Both the position numbers and the translations under genes were made by a program. From Clostridiales bacterium (GTDB lineage Bacteria; Bacillota; Clostridia; Christensenellales; Aristaeellaceae), in assembly GCA_012512355.1 (NCBI GenBank), contig JAAZEI010000358.1:1-5715 (forward strand): 5,715 nucleotides of DNA. Reading direction: 5' to 3'. This document shows, in pieces, positions 1 through 5,715 of the stretch (positions are counted from its first letter, which is position 1; each line of letters starts with the position of its first letter). The notes beneath the pieces were generated by a model that saw only the letters and a program-made list of their open reading frames with translations, did no database searches and was not told where the DNA came from.

Positions 1-58
1 CTGTTAAAGGAATTATTGCGGCCATAGCCGCCTATATAGCAATACAAGGAGAATCAGC

Positions 59-1243
59 ATGAGAAAAAAAACGGTCCGAGACATTGATCTGCAGGGCAAA
101 AGAGTACTGGTGCGGGTAGACTTCAATGTGCCGCAGGATAAAGAGGGGAAAATCACAGATGATAATCGCATCGTGGGGGCTCTGCCAACCATTGAATATT
201 TGCTGGCGCATGATGCCAAAGTGGTGCTCATGAGCCATTTGGGCCGCCCCAAAGGCGAGTTCAATCCTAAATATTCGTTGGCACCTGCCGCCGGACGCCT
301 GAGTGAACTGCTGGGAAAACCTGTCAAAATGGCCGACGATGTCATTGGAGAGGATGCAGATAAATTGGTTGCCGCCCTCAAACCCGGCGAAGTGATGCTG
401 CTTGAGAATCTTCGTTTTCATAAAGAAGAAGAGAAAAACGATGAAGCTTTTGCAAAGAAGCTTGCAAGTTACGGCGATATCTATGTAAACGATGCTTTTG
501 GTACAGCGCACCGAGCACATGCCTCCACTGAAGGCGTCGCGCATTTCTTGCCGGCAGTCTCGGGTTTCCTGATTGAAAAAGAGCTAAAGTTCCTGGGGAA
601 AGCACTGGAGAGCCCGGACCGTCCATTTGTCGCTATTCTGGGCGGAGCCAAGGTATCCGATAAAATTGGCGTCATCAACAACCTGCTGGAAAAAGTGGAT
701 GTGCTGATTGTGGGCGGGGGAATGGCCTTTACCTTTGTCAAAGCGCAGGGCGGTGAAATCGGCCACTCACTGCTGGAAGATGACAAACTCGAATATGCGC
801 TTGAAATGATTCAAAAGGCGAAAGATAAGGGCGTCAAAATGCTGCTGCCGGTAGATACGGTTGCTGCAGATTCCTTTAGCAATGATGCCAAAATCATCAC
901 CGTCGATACTGATAAAATACCCGAAGGCTACTTGGGCCTGGATATTGGACCCAAGGCACAAAAAGAATTTGCGGCTGCCATTGCAGGTGCTAAAACTGTC
1001 GTTTGGAACGGTCCTATGGGTGTTTCTGAAATGAGCAATTTTGCCGCCGGCACCATTGCGGTAGCCCGCGCTATGGCGCAGAGTGATGCCACCACCATCA
1101 TCGGCGGCGGTGACAGCGCAGCGGCAGTCATGCAGCTTGGCTTTGGCGACAAAATGAGCCACATTTCTACCGGTGGCGGAGCATCCCTTGAGTTCCTTGA
1201 AGGATTGGAGCTGCCTGGTGTCGCAGCGCTCAACAACCTTTAA
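59..1243 (+). CDS. pgk: Phosphoglycerate kinase, complete (394 aa)
   Basis: Cytosolic glycolytic enzyme that transfers the acyl phosphate of 1,3-bisphosphoglycerate to ADP, giving 3-phosphoglycerate and ATP (reversible). The 394-aa length is normal for bacterial monomeric Pgk. Family motifs appear in order: VDFNVP (20-25, Asp21 and Asn23 for substrate), SHLGRPKG (59-66), LLENLRFH (114-121, Arg119), NDAFGTAHR (144-152), GGAKVSDKI (195-203, nucleotide-side Lys198 and Lys202), GGGMAFTF (219-226), WNGPMGV (316-322), GGGDSAAA (349-356) and the glycine-rich [13 protein letters not shown] (370-382). The ATG at 59 is supported by AAGGAG at 46-51, seven bases upstream, and by the conserved N-terminal start of the alignment. 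One small oddity is Ser323 in GVSE, where most family members have Phe (GVFE). It is the first gene of a pgk-tpiA-gpmI run; tpiA follows after 62 bp. No convincing promoter is visible in the 58 bases upstream, so transcription probably begins outside the window, possibly with gap. Confidence 0.98.
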   Translation: MRKKTVRDIDLQGKRVLVRVDFNVPQDKEGKITDDNRIVGALPTIEYLLAHDAKVVLMSHLGRPKGEFNPKYSLAPAAGRLSELLGKPVKMADDVIGEDADKLVAALKPGEVMLLENLRFHKEEEKNDEAFAKKLASYGDIYVNDAFGTAHRAHASTEGVAHFLPAVSGFLIEKELKFLGKALESPDRPFVAILGGAKVSDKIGVINNLLEKVDVLIVGGGMAFTFVKAQGGEIGHSLLEDDKLEYALEMIQKAKDKGVKMLLPVDTVAADSFSNDAKIITVDTDKIPEGYLGLDIGPKAQKEFAAAIAGAKTVVWNGPMGVSEMSNFAAGTIAVARAMAQSDATTIIGGGDSAAAVMQLGFGDKMSHISTGGGASLEFLEGLELPGVAALNNL

Positions 1244-1270
1244 TTTCTTAAATTATTAAATACGACTGTT

Positions 1271-1291
1271 TTGGCGCCTCATGGCTGCCAA
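1271..1291 (+). other. Hairpin in the pgk-tpiA gap, no U-tract
   Basis: TTGGCGCC (1271-1278) can pair with GGC-T-GCCAA (1283-1291), giving eight base pairs with one bulged T (1286) and a TCAT loop. It lies three bases upstream of the tpiA AAGGAG (1295-1300). No run of T follows, so it does not look like an intrinsic terminator. A role in mRNA processing, stability or tpiA translation is possible but inferred only. The arm TTTGGCGCC recurs in the next intergenic hairpin. Confidence 0.45.
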
Positions 1292-1305
1292 TCGAAGGAG
1301 AAGAA

Positions 1306-2058
1306 ATGCGAAAACCTATCATTGCCGGTAACTGGAAGATGAACAATACTCCGCAGGAAGCGGCGCAACTGATTAGTGAACTCAAGCTCTTGGTCAAAGA
1401 TGCTCAGGCGCAGGTTGTGGTCTGCGTACCTGCTGTGGATATTCCCGCAGCTGTGCAGGCTGTGCGCGGCAGCAAAATCAAAGTCGGCTCGCAGAATGTA
1501 CACTTCAAAGAAAGCGGCGCTTACACCGGTGAGCTCAGCGCGCAGATGCTCAAAGCCTGCAAGGTTGATTATGCCATCATTGGACACAGCGAACGTAGAC
1601 AATATTTTGCCGAGACTGATGAAACAGTCAATCTGCGCACCCTGGCTGCTGTGCGTGGCGGACTGATTCCCATCATCTGTGTGGGTGAGAAAAAAGAACA
1701 GCGTGAAGCGGGGTATACTGATGTGCTGGTTACCTACCAGACTTTAATTGCACTCACCGGTCTGACCCCTGAAGAAGTAGCAAAAGTTGTCATCGCCTAT
1801 GAGCCAGTCTGGGCCATCGGAACTGGTTTGACCGCTACTGATGAGCAGGCCAATGAAACCATTGGGGTGATTCGCAAAGCAATTGCCACAAAGTATGGCC
1901 GGGCCGCTGCCAACAAAGTTCGCATTCAATATGGCGGCAGCATGAACCCCAAAAATGTCAAAGGCCTGATGGCACAGCCTGAAATTGATGGCGGCCTCAT
2001 CGGCGGAGCTTCGCTGAAGGCTGAAGACTTTTCCAAAGTTGTGAATTTTGATAAATAA
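1306..2058 (+). CDS. tpiA: Triosephosphate isomerase, complete (250 aa)
   Basis: Cytosolic TIM-barrel enzyme that interconverts dihydroxyacetone phosphate and glyceraldehyde 3-phosphate, normally as a homodimer. The 250-aa length is standard. Catalytic residues are all present: Asn9 and Lys11 in GNWKMN, His94 in IIGHSERR (91-98), and Glu166 in AYEPVWAIGTG (164-174), which runs into the flexible loop 6. The phosphate-binding elements YGGSM (209-213) and the IGGASL segment (232-237) are also intact. Position 175 in loop 6 is Leu (GTGLTAT), where Lys is common (GTGKTAT); the position varies in the family and is not a catalytic loss. The ATG at 1306 is set by AAGGAG at 1295-1300, five bases upstream. 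It lies 62 bp after pgk with no terminator between them, so co-transcription is likely. A 182-bp gap to gpmI follows. Confidence 0.98.
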   Translation: MRKPIIAGNWKMNNTPQEAAQLISELKLLVKDAQAQVVVCVPAVDIPAAVQAVRGSKIKVGSQNVHFKESGAYTGELSAQMLKACKVDYAIIGHSERRQYFAETDETVNLRTLAAVRGGLIPIICVGEKKEQREAGYTDVLVTYQTLIALTGLTPEEVAKVVIAYEPVWAIGTGLTATDEQANETIGVIRKAIATKYGRAAANKVRIQYGGSMNPKNVKGLMAQPEIDGGLIGGASLKAEDFSKVVNFDK

Positions 2059-2078
2059 TTTTAAGTAGATCAGATAAC

Positions 2079-2106
2079 GGGCGCCAAATTTTGTCATTTG
2101 GCGCCC
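2079..2106 (+). other. Strong GC-rich hairpin after tpiA, no U-tract
   Basis: GGGCGCCAAAT (2079-2089) and ATTTGGCGCCC (2096-2106) form a perfect 11-bp stem with a 6-nt loop, 21 bases after the tpiA stop codon. On the + strand it is followed by AAAACTTTAAAA and on the - strand by GTTATCTG, so neither side carries the T-run of a classical intrinsic terminator. It could be a 3' end stabiliser or processing site of the pgk-tpiA message, or a weak or factor-assisted terminator just before the gpmI promoter. The structure is seen directly; the role is inferred. Confidence 0.7.
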
Positions 2107-2112
2107 AAAACT

Positions 2113-2141
2113 TTAAAAAGCAACTTAAAAGGGTATATAAT
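2113..2141 (+). promoter_or_regulatory. Putative housekeeping-sigma promoter for gpmI
   Basis: TTAAAA (2113-2118, four of six matches to TTGACA) is followed after 17 bp by a perfect TATAAT (2136-2141). Transcription would start near 2147-2149, leaving a leader of about 93 nt before the gpmI ATG at 2241. It lies just after the tpiA hairpin, which fits a secondary promoter that gives gpmI its own transcription. A perfect -10 box is less telling in AT-rich DNA, and no extended -10 TG is present. Confidence 0.55.
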
Positions 2142-2151
2142 AAAGAGGGAT

Positions 2152-2178
2152 ATTTGCCTGCCCGTTTTGCTGGCAAAT
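2152..2178 (+). other. Hairpin in the gpmI 5' leader
   Basis: ATTTGCC (2152-2158) pairs with GGCAAAT (2172-2178). After a T-T mismatch, GC (2160-2161) pairs with GC (2169-2170), leaving a 7-nt loop. This gives a nine-pair stem starting only about 3-5 nt from the predicted transcription start of the internal promoter. No T-run follows. Stem-loops at the extreme 5' end often protect mRNA; that role here is inferred. Confidence 0.45.
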
Positions 2179-2240
2179 GCAGTTCAGTTGCTTGGCCTGT
2201 ATTGATAGCTTGCAATAGATACCCTTAAAAAGGAGTAAAA

Positions 2241-3779
2241 ATGTCTAAAAAATTAACTGCTTTGATTATTATGGATGGTTTCGGACTCAACACCAATCCG
2301 CTTGGCAATGCCATCACCGCTCAGGGTACCCCCAATGTAGATAGGCTGATGGAGCGTTTTCCCCATACGCAATTGGGCGCTTCGGGTATGGCAGTCGGAC
2401 TTCCTGAAGGTCAAATGGGCAATAGTGAAGTGGGGCACCTTAACATGGGCGCCGGCAGGGTGGTATACCAGGAGCTGACCCGCATCACCAAGGATATCCT
2501 CGATGGTGAGCTGGTACAAAAGGAGCCTCTTATTTGGGCCATGACCGAATCTCGCAGGCAGGATACAGCGCTGCATTTTATTGGCCTTTTGTCTGATGGC
2601 GGTGTGCATAGCCACATAACCCATTTGTATGGGTTGCTGGAGATGGCCAAACAATATAATCTTAAACGTGTATATGTTCATGTTATGCTTGACGGGCGCG
2701 ATACCCCGCCCAAGAGCGGACTTGGTTTTGTACAGGACCTCGAAGCCAAGATGACGCAACTAGGCGTAGGAGAAATTGCCAGTGTACAGGGTCGCTATTA
2801 TGGCATGGACCGTGACAACATCTGGTCGCGCGTAAAGCTTGGCTATGATGCCATCGCTCTGGGCAAGGGAGTTCCGGCACAAAGTGCTCAGGAAGCCGTG
2901 CGGCAGAGTTATGAAAAAGGGGTTAATGACGAATTTGTATTGCCTGCGGTCATTGAAGCGGATGGAATGGCCAAAGCCAGGGTAGAGCCCAATGACAGCG
3001 TGGTCTTCTTCAACTTTAGGCCTGACCGCGCAAGGCAGCTGACCCGTGCCTTCGTAGATGAAAACTTCTCCAGCTTCGAACGAAGCAGGGGCTTTATTCC
3101 CGTGCAGTTTGTCACCATGACGCAGTACGACCAGACATTTACCGGTCTTCGGGTGGTCAACCCACCCTCTACTTTGGATTTAACCTTGGCTGAGTACCTG
3201 TCAAGACTTGGCAAGACGCAGCTTCATATGGCTGAAACACAAAAATATGCCCACGTCACTTTCTTTTTCAATGGCGGCATCGAGCAGCAATATCCCGGTG
3301 AGGATCGTATCTTGGTGCCTTCGAGCAAGGTTGCGACCTTTGACTTGCTGCCGGAAATGTCTGCACCTGAAGTGACCCAAAAGGCTCTTGAAGCCATCCG
3401 GTCTGAGAAATATGACGTTCTTATCCTAAACTTTGCGAATTGTGACATGGTAGGTCATACTGGTATTCTGAAGGCTGCCATGGCAGCTGTGGAGGAAGTG
3501 GACCGTGATACGGGTATCCTGGTTGATGAAATTTTAAAACATGGCGGCACAGCCTTTGTAACAGCCGACCATGGCAACGCGGAGATGATGATAGATTATG
3601 TCACCGGCGGGCCCTTCACAGCACATACCACCAACCCGGTGCCTTTTATTGCCTGCGGTGAACAATTTGTCGGGAAGCCGCTGCGGGAGGGAGGCAGGCT
3701 ATGCGATATAGCACCCACAATGCTTAAAACCATGAACCTGGCTGTACCTAAGGAAATGACGGGGATTCCATTGTTTTAA
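2241..3779 (+). CDS. gpmI: 2,3-bisphosphoglycerate-independent phosphoglycerate mutase, complete (512 aa)
   Basis: Cytosolic metal-dependent (Mn2+ type) enzyme of the alkaline-phosphatase superfamily that interconverts 3- and 2-phosphoglycerate through a phosphoserine intermediate. The 512-aa length fits the family. The phosphatase-like domain is split around an inserted transferase domain. The N-terminal part has MDGFG (11-15, metal ligand Asp12) and NSEVGH (61-66, nucleophile Ser62). The transferase domain has GVHSH (121-125, His123), DGRDTPP (151-157), GRYYGMDRD (184-192) and FNFRPDRARQ (257-266). The C-terminal part has AETQKYAH (331-338, Lys335), NCDMVGHTG (400-408, Asp402 and His406), TADHGNAE (441-448, Asp443 and His444) and His462. 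The ATG at 2241 has AAGGAG at 2230-2235, five bases upstream. The gene follows pgk-tpiA, likely has an extra promoter of its own, and is followed by an intrinsic terminator. eno, the usual next gene in Bacillus-type operons, is absent. Confidence 0.98.
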   Translation: MSKKLTALIIMDGFGLNTNPLGNAITAQGTPNVDRLMERFPHTQLGASGMAVGLPEGQMGNSEVGHLNMGAGRVVYQELTRITKDILDGELVQKEPLIWAMTESRRQDTALHFIGLLSDGGVHSHITHLYGLLEMAKQYNLKRVYVHVMLDGRDTPPKSGLGFVQDLEAKMTQLGVGEIASVQGRYYGMDRDNIWSRVKLGYDAIALGKGVPAQSAQEAVRQSYEKGVNDEFVLPAVIEADGMAKARVEPNDSVVFFNFRPDRARQLTRAFVDENFSSFERSRGFIPVQFVTMTQYDQTFTGLRVVNPPSTLDLTLAEYLSRLGKTQLHMAETQKYAHVTFFFNGGIEQQYPGEDRILVPSSKVATFDLLPEMSAPEVTQKALEAIRSEKYDVLILNFANCDMVGHTGILKAAMAAVEEVDRDTGILVDEILKHGGTAFVTADHGNAEMMIDYVTGGPFTAHTTNPVPFIACGEQFVGKPLREGGRLCDIAPTMLKTMNLAVPKEMTGIPLF

Positions 3780-3816
3780 AGCTACATAGCAATCTGAAAA
3801 GCTAAATAATAATCAC

Positions 3817-3857
3817 AAAACTGCTGCACCGCCTTGATCCAGGTGCAGCAGTTTTTT
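3817..3857 (+). terminator. Intrinsic terminator after gpmI, probably bidirectional
   Basis: A perfect stem CTGCTGCACC (3821-3830) and GGTGCAGCAG (3842-3851) with an 11-nt loop is followed by TTTTTT (3852-3857). The A-run before the stem (3817-3820) pairs with the first four T, as in many bidirectional terminators. It lies 38 bp after the gpmI stop. Read on the - strand, the stem is followed by TTTTGTGATTATTATTT, so it can also end the convergent kinase-regulator transcript, whose last stop codon is about 80 bp away. Apart from this element, the 156-bp gap between the convergent genes holds only AT-rich sequence with no recognisable gene. Confidence 0.9.
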
Positions 3858-3935
3858 ACTTTCACCAACAGATCATGATTGTTTATACTATTCGAATGAG
3901 TTAATGCATCAAAGCAGTAATGATTGAGAGTAGTA

Positions 3936-4793
3936 TTAAAGGAGCTTACCTGTAATGGCCCGAGTTGTCAGCTTCTTGTTCCGATCACTTGTAACGAAAT
4001 GTTTTTTGAAATATTCAGTGTAAAGCACATCCAGCATAAATAACTGAGCGATTCTCGCAGAAAGCGAACCGCCCTGAAATGGACCTTCATTGGCGCTGCA
4101 AACCAGCACCACGTCAGCATATGCCGTCAGATGAGAGTCCGGAAAATGTGTGATGCATAGACACTTGGCTCCATTGCTTTTGGATCTTTTAAAAACGGAT
4201 ATGGTGTCTTTGGAGGAACCCGAATAAGAAAAGGCGATTGCGAGATCCTCTGGTCCCAAGAGGGAGGAAGACATTTCCTGCATATGCGCGTCCGCTTCAA
4301 AGACCAGATTGGGAAGAATGCGTGAAAAACGATTTTTAGCTTCAAGTGCCATGACCCCTGAGGAACCCATGCCATATAGATGAATCATCCTTGCCTGCTC
4401 AATCATATCAACAGCAGCGCTTATTTTGCTGTAATCCAGCGATTCAAAGGTTTGTTTGAGCGCATCTATATTCGTAGCGAGCAGCTTCTGGCACACCTCA
4501 TCGGTGCTGTCATCAACATTTATCTGGTCAGAAAGCGTTGCATATTCTGCAGTATCGCTGCCGCTCAAAGATAACACTAAGCTCATTTTAAAATCCTGGT
4601 ATCCTTCAAGGTTTAGCTTCTTACAGAAGCGGAAGATAGAGGTATCGCTCACGCCAAATTGTTTGGCCAATTCTGTGATAGAGAGGTTCATAATATCATA
4701 GGGGTTGCTGAGTACCAGAGTTGCTACCTTGCGTTCTGCTTTGGTAAAGAAGGGTAGTTTTTTGTTGATCAGGGAAAAAAGATCATTTCTCAT
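3936..4793 (-). CDS. RpiR-family (MurR/RpiR) HTH-SIS transcriptional regulator (285 aa)
   Basis: Cytosolic DNA-binding regulator, typically a repressor (sometimes activator) of sugar or amino-sugar catabolic genes that responds to a phosphosugar. The N-terminal HTH_6 domain spans about residues 1-77, with the helix-turn-helix at roughly 38-69 (SITELAKQFGVSDTSIFRF, then a basic stretch through GYQDFK). A linker leads to a SIS phosphosugar-binding domain at about 125-260, with its two signature loops at GMGSSG (141-146) and SYSGSSKD (189-196). The 285-aa length is usual for the family. The ATG lies inside the end of the upstream kinase gene (11-bp overlap), and a GGAG seven bases ahead supports this start. 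The pairing suggests that it senses the phosphorylated product of the neighbouring kinase. Its operator, probably upstream of the kinase, lies outside the window. The specific ligand cannot be assigned, so no gene name is given. Confidence 0.93.
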   Translation of the reverse strand: MRNDLFSLINKKLPFFTKAERKVATLVLSNPYDIMNLSITELAKQFGVSDTSIFRFCKKLNLEGYQDFKMSLVLSLSGSDTAEYATLSDQINVDDSTDEVCQKLLATNIDALKQTFESLDYSKISAAVDMIEQARMIHLYGMGSSGVMALEAKNRFSRILPNLVFEADAHMQEMSSSLLGPEDLAIAFSYSGSSKDTISVFKRSKSNGAKCLCITHFPDSHLTAYADVVLVCSANEGPFQGGSLSARIAQLFMLDVLYTEYFKKHFVTSDRNKKLTTRAITGKLL

Positions 4794-5706
4794 GAACGTA
4801 CTCCAATATAAAAGGATGTTTCAGCTGTTCTGATGCTATATGCAGCATACCCATCAAACCAGCAGTATTGCCAAGATCAGCTTTTCGTATAGAAGTCGAT
4901 TGATAGCTTGGCATCAACCACATGAGAATGTCTTCCTGTATATTTTTAATTACATAATCCTCCTCCATGATGCCGCCTCCCAATATAAGCGCTTGAGGAT
5001 TAAATATGTGGATGAGAGAAGCAAGCCCTGTAATGACTTCGATTAACCATTGGTTTACGATGCGTTCTATTTTAGGGTTTCGGGGGAGCAGGGAGAATAT
5101 TTCTTTGCCATCCAGAAACAGTCCAGTTTCTTTCTGGACAGAGGAGATAAGGGCCGAGGTTGAGGCATATGCTTCATAGCAGCCACGATGACCGCAGGTG
5201 CATTCTATACCTCCGGCATGTGTAATGAGATGGCCAAATTCGCCTGAAGAATAAGAACTACCGTAAAAAATCTGCCGATTGATGAAAATGGCTCCGCCAA
5301 TTCCCGTTCCAAAGGTAACACAGAGAAAATGACTGAATTGTCTGCCTGCGCCATTATAAGCCTCTCCAAGGGCAGCTGCATTGACATCGTTTTCAACAAA
5401 AACAGGAATTTGAAATCGGCTTTTTAATCTATGCTTGATTTGCATGCCTGTATACCCTGGAATATTCTTGGTAGAGAAAATAACACTGCCTTCACAAGGA
5501 TTTACCTGACCGGCAGTACACAGGGCAATAGCATCCAGATCACTTTCAAACAAAAGGGTATTTTCGATGCAAGCCATAACTGCGTCCCCGCCCAAGTGTG
5601 CCGGGGTAGGCTGCCGGATGCATTCTTTAAAATCAAAAGGTCTTTCGCTGTCGTATACCCAGTGTTTTATGGTAGTCCCGCCTATATCAAACAATGCAAT
5701 TTTCAT
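4783..5706 (-). CDS. ROK-family sugar kinase (307 aa), substrate unassigned
   Basis: ATP-dependent cytosolic kinase of the ROK family (glucokinase, N-acetylmannosamine kinase, beta-glucoside kinase, fructokinase types). Visible motifs are the N-terminal phosphate loop DIGGT (7-11), AGQV (65-68), the catalytic Asp107 in VENDVNAAALGEA (104-116), the ATP loop FGTGIGG (132-138), the sugar-contacting GEFGH (155-159, Glu156 and His159), and the zinc site His159 with Cys169, Cys171 and Cys176 in CTCGHRGCYE (169-178). ILGGGI (241-246) marks the second nucleotide-side motif. The 307-aa length is normal, and nothing suggests loss of activity. The ATG at 5706 fits the family's start (MKIALFDIGG). Only nine bases lie upstream, so its ribosome binding site and promoter cannot be judged. 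It overlaps the RpiR-type regulator gene by 11 bp. An amino sugar such as N-acetylmannosamine, a beta-glucoside or glucose are all possible substrates; the window does not decide. Confidence 0.93.
   Translation of the reverse strand: MKIALFDIGGTTIKHWVYDSERPFDFKECIRQPTPAHLGGDAVMACIENTLLFESDLDAIALCTAGQVNPCEGSVIFSTKNIPGYTGMQIKHRLKSRFQIPVFVENDVNAAALGEAYNGAGRQFSHFLCVTFGTGIGGAIFINRQIFYGSSYSSGEFGHLITHAGGIECTCGHRGCYEAYASTSALISSVQKETGLFLDGKEIFSLLPRNPKIERIVNQWLIEVITGLASLIHIFNPQALILGGGIMEEDYVIKNIQEDILMWLMPSYQSTSIRKADLGNTAGLMGMLHIASEQLKHPFILEYVHEK
4801..4805 (-). promoter_or_regulatory. Ribosome binding site of the RpiR-type gene inside the kinase gene
   Basis: On the - strand, TGGAG sits in the Leu-Glu codons near the 3' end of the ROK kinase gene, seven bases before the regulator ATG (4793-4791). 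Together with the 11-bp overlap between kinase stop (TGA at 4785-4783) and regulator start, it indicates translational coupling and fixes the regulator start. Confidence 0.7.
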
Positions 5707-5715
5707 GATATATAA

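Noticed and set aside
32..544. Long antisense open frame (170 codons) opposite pgk
   Set aside because: It lies wholly within and upstream of pgk on the other strand, has no ribosome binding site that I can see, and encodes a product with no family-like motif; pgk itself is unmistakable.
1244..1270. Possible promoter for tpiA in the AT-rich start of the pgk-tpiA gap (TATTAA near 1254-1259)
   Set aside because: There is no acceptable -35 hexamer at 16-18 bp, which would fall in the pgk 3' coding end, and the -10 match is only four of six.
2253..2759. Antisense open frame (168 codons) opposite the 5' part of gpmI
   Set aside because: It is a shadow of a highly conserved coding region, with unpatterned composition and no recognisable domain.
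3885..3936. Inverted repeat ATACTATTC (3885-3893) and GAGTAGTAT (3928-3936) next to the regulator stop codon, with an ATTCGAAT palindrome at 3890-3897
   Set aside because: It is AT-rich with a 34-nt loop and contains a G-T pair that becomes an A-C mismatch on the - strand, where the transcript would be. It is compatible with chance, and the nearby strong terminator already explains transcript ends.
5431..5715. Plus-strand open frame at the right edge opposite the ROK kinase
   Set aside because: It is fully antisense to the conserved N-terminal part of the kinase, including its DIGGT and AGQV motifs, and shows no domain of its own.
1..5715. Search for CRISPR repeats, insertion-sequence ends, tRNA or rRNA genes, attachment sites and toxin-antitoxin or phage genes
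   Set aside because: None was seen by eye on either strand; the window is filled by five ordinary complete genes with short gaps, the longest being 182 bp.

Overview
The window looks like chromosomal DNA of a low-to-mid GC Gram-positive bacterium, most likely a Clostridia-type Firmicute. The grounds are the strong AAGGAG ribosome binding sites at close spacing, the pgk-tpiA-gpmI gene order, the use of a cofactor-independent (alkaline-phosphatase-fold) phosphoglycerate mutase, and an adjacent ROK/RpiR pair. The species cannot be named from the sequence alone.

Left part (59-3779, + strand): three complete lower-glycolysis genes, pgk, tpiA and gpmI, in one direction. They encode phosphoglycerate kinase, triosephosphate isomerase and 2,3-bisphosphoglycerate-independent phosphoglycerate mutase. 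All three have full length and intact catalytic motifs. pgk and tpiA are 62 bp apart and probably share a transcript. tpiA and gpmI are separated by 182 bp that hold a strong GC-rich hairpin without a U-tract, a good sigma-A-type promoter (TTAAAA, 17 bp, TATAAT), and a leader with a second hairpin. gpmI can therefore probably be transcribed both by read-through and from its own promoter. A clear intrinsic terminator follows gpmI. Neither gap (expected upstream of pgk) nor eno (expected downstream of gpmI) is seen here.

Right part (3936-5706, - strand): a convergent two-gene unit. A ROK-family sugar kinase (complete from its ATG, nine bases from the window edge) is followed by an RpiR-family regulator (HTH_6 plus SIS domain), and the two genes overlap by 11 bp. 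This is a typical arrangement for a sugar or amino-sugar catabolic locus in which the regulator senses a phosphosugar, but the sugar cannot be determined from this window. The terminator at 3817-3857 lies between the two convergent units and can serve both directions.

All five proteins belong to well-known families, and I see no sign of a new defence, mobile or CRISPR-like system. The observations worth following concern RNA-level organisation: paired intergenic hairpins that share a TTTGGCGCC core, and the internal promoter and structured leader of gpmI. The substrate of the ROK/RpiR pair is a further open question.
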